The notes below the pieces were generated by a model. The model was not told where the DNA came from. It worked only from the letters and a program-made list of their open reading frames with translations, and did no database searches. 5,933 nt of DNA, from NCBI GenBank assembly GCA_013204125.1, contig JABMOP010000565.1, forward strand, positions 1 to 5,933, written 5' to 3'. Positions 4,952-5,933 of the stretch are shown here, piece by piece. The position numbers were made by a program, and so were the translations under genes. Source of the stretch: Rhodospirillales bacterium. Its GTDB lineage: Bacteria > Pseudomonadota > Alphaproteobacteria > Rhodospirillales > UBA2165. Numbering within the stretch: position 1 is the stretch's first letter; every line of letters starts with the position of its first letter.

Positions 4952-5933
4952 TCAGCCGCCGGGCTGAGGTTCGGGATCAAGTCCGCCGGGCACGCCCTTG
5001 GGCACCGCGCCGCTGGAGGGCACCGATGATTTGGCATGGCCATTGGCGCCATCATCGTCGGCATCGGGTCTGAAGACCGGCTCGCCGCGCAAAAGCGCAT
5101 TTACCTCCTCGCCGGACAGCGTCTCATATTCCAATAATGCTTCGGCTACGGTTACCAAATCATCCCGCTTTTCGGTCAGAATGGTCTCGGCTTTTTGCCC
5201 GGCTTCATCGATCAGGCGGCGCACTTCTTCGTCGATCATACGCGCCGTTGAATCGGACACGCTTTTGTGGCGCGCCACCGAATGGCCCAAGAACACTTCT
5301 TCTTCATTGTCGGAATAACGCTGCGGTCCCAGCTTTTCGGAAAACCCATATTCGGTCACCATGCGGCGCGCCATTTCGGTCGCCTGCTGGATATCGTTAC
5401 CGGCGCCGGTGGTTACATTTTCAGCCCCGAATATGGCTATTTCGGCGACCCGTCCGCCGAACATAACGGCCAGTTTCGATTCAAGTTCCAGCTTCGAATA
5501 ACTGTATTTGTCTTTTTCCGGCAACGACATAGTGACACCAAGGGCGCGGCCGCGCGGAATAATCGTCACTTTGTGCAAGGGATCATGTTTCGGCACGTTG
5601 ATACCGACAACCGCATGGCCGGCTTCGTGGTAGGCGGTGAGTTTCTTTTCCTCGTCGGACATGACCATAGAACGGCGCTCAGCGCCCATCATGACTTTGT
5701 CCTTGGCATATTCAAACTCGTTCATGGTCACCATTCGATTGCCGGTGCGCGCCGCCAACAGCGCCGCCTCGTTCACCAAATTGGCGAGATCTGCGCCGGA
5801 AAAACCGGGCGTTCCGCGGGCAATAATTTTGGCATCCACATCCGGCGCGCACGGAACTTTGCGCATATGCACTTTCAATATTTTTTCGCGGCCGACGATA
5901 TCGGGATTGGGCACAACAACCTGGCGGTCGAAG
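4952..5933 (-). CDS. ftsH: ATP-dependent zinc metalloprotease FtsH, C-terminal part
   Basis: The last 326 residues of FtsH; the 5' part, with the membrane segments and Walker motifs, lies beyond the right edge. FtsH is a hexameric inner-membrane AAA+ protease that degrades misassembled membrane proteins and regulators such as LpxC. The fragment opens with F-D-R-Q-V, the end of the AAA second region of homology with its arginine finger. The AAA lid follows (G-F-S-G-A-D-L-A-N-L-V-N-E-A-A). The zinc site is H-E-A-G-H at fragment residues 102-106, with the third ligand expected at D180 (G-N-D-I-Q-Q-A-T). A helical region follows, then a low-complexity Gly/Pro-rich tail ending E-P-Q-P-G-G, typical of alphaproteobacterial FtsH. 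The stop is TGA at 4952-4954. The coding sequence has no internal stop in the visible part. It heads the ftsH-folP-glmM cluster. Confidence 0.97.
   Translation of the reverse strand, partial: FDRQVVVPNPDIVGREKILKVHMRKVPCAPDVDAKIIARGTPGFSGADLANLVNEAALLAARTGNRMVTMNEFEYAKDKVMMGAERRSMVMSDEEKKLTAYHEAGHAVVGINVPKHDPLHKVTIIPRGRALGVTMSLPEKDKYSYSKLELESKLAVMFGGRVAEIAIFGAENVTTGAGNDIQQATEMARRMVTEYGFSEKLGPQRYSDNEEEVFLGHSVARHKSVSDSTARMIDEEVRRLIDEAGQKAETILTEKRDDLVTVAEALLEYETLSGEEVNALLRGEPVFRPDADDDGANGHAKSSVPSSGAVPKGVPGGLDPEPQPGG

Noticed and set aside
4813..5100. 95-codon minus-strand frame bridging the ftsH end and folP start
   Set aside because: It is out of frame with both real genes and overlaps their conserved coding sequence; the translation is low-complexity and unlike a known protein.

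Overview
All recognisable genes in this window lie on the minus strand and read from right to left. In transcription order they are: 3' part of ftsH (4952-5933), folP (4089-4925), glmM (2639-3988), thiD (1815-2615), an AlaX-type alanyl-tRNA editing protein (1098-1808), a GNAT N-acetyltransferase interrupted by an in-frame TGA (604-1095), and the 5' part of a tartrate/D-malate dehydrogenase-like beta-decarboxylating dehydrogenase (1-596). No tRNA, rRNA, CRISPR array, insertion sequence or convincing intrinsic terminator was seen. Only one gap is longer than 30 bases: about 100 AT-rich bases between folP and glmM.

The protein sequences, the moderate to high GC with mixed third positions, and the ftsH-folP-glmM-thiD order suggest an alphaproteobacterium, probably of Rhodospirillales type. 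This is an inference from gene order and protein style; no database search was possible. ftsH-folP-glmM is a classic proteobacterial housekeeping cluster: membrane protein quality control, folate synthesis, and glucosamine-1-phosphate for peptidoglycan and LPS. thiD adds thiamin pyrimidine phosphorylation, AlaX clears mischarged tRNA-Ala, and the last two genes are an acetyltransferase and a hydroxyacid dehydrogenase. From glmM to the last gene the spacings are 23, 6, 2 and 7 bases. Some ribosome binding sites lie inside the end of the preceding gene, so this part looks like one translationally coupled unit.

The most interesting point is the GNAT gene. Its frame opens at an ATG with a good Shine-Dalgarno, runs 32 codons with a family-like N-terminus, meets a single TGA at codon 33 (997-999), then continues open for 130 more codons through the whole acetyl-CoA-binding core. 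The residue expected at the TGA, from recollection of relatives, is often cysteine (D-L-C-F-Q). About 27 nt downstream the mRNA can form a 6-bp stem with an AGUU loop, which fits the general geometry of a bacterial SECIS element. The gene is therefore either a candidate selenoprotein of an unusual family, a fresh nonsense mutation, or a sequencing error. Every tryptophan codon read here is TGG, which argues against TGA having been reassigned genome-wide.
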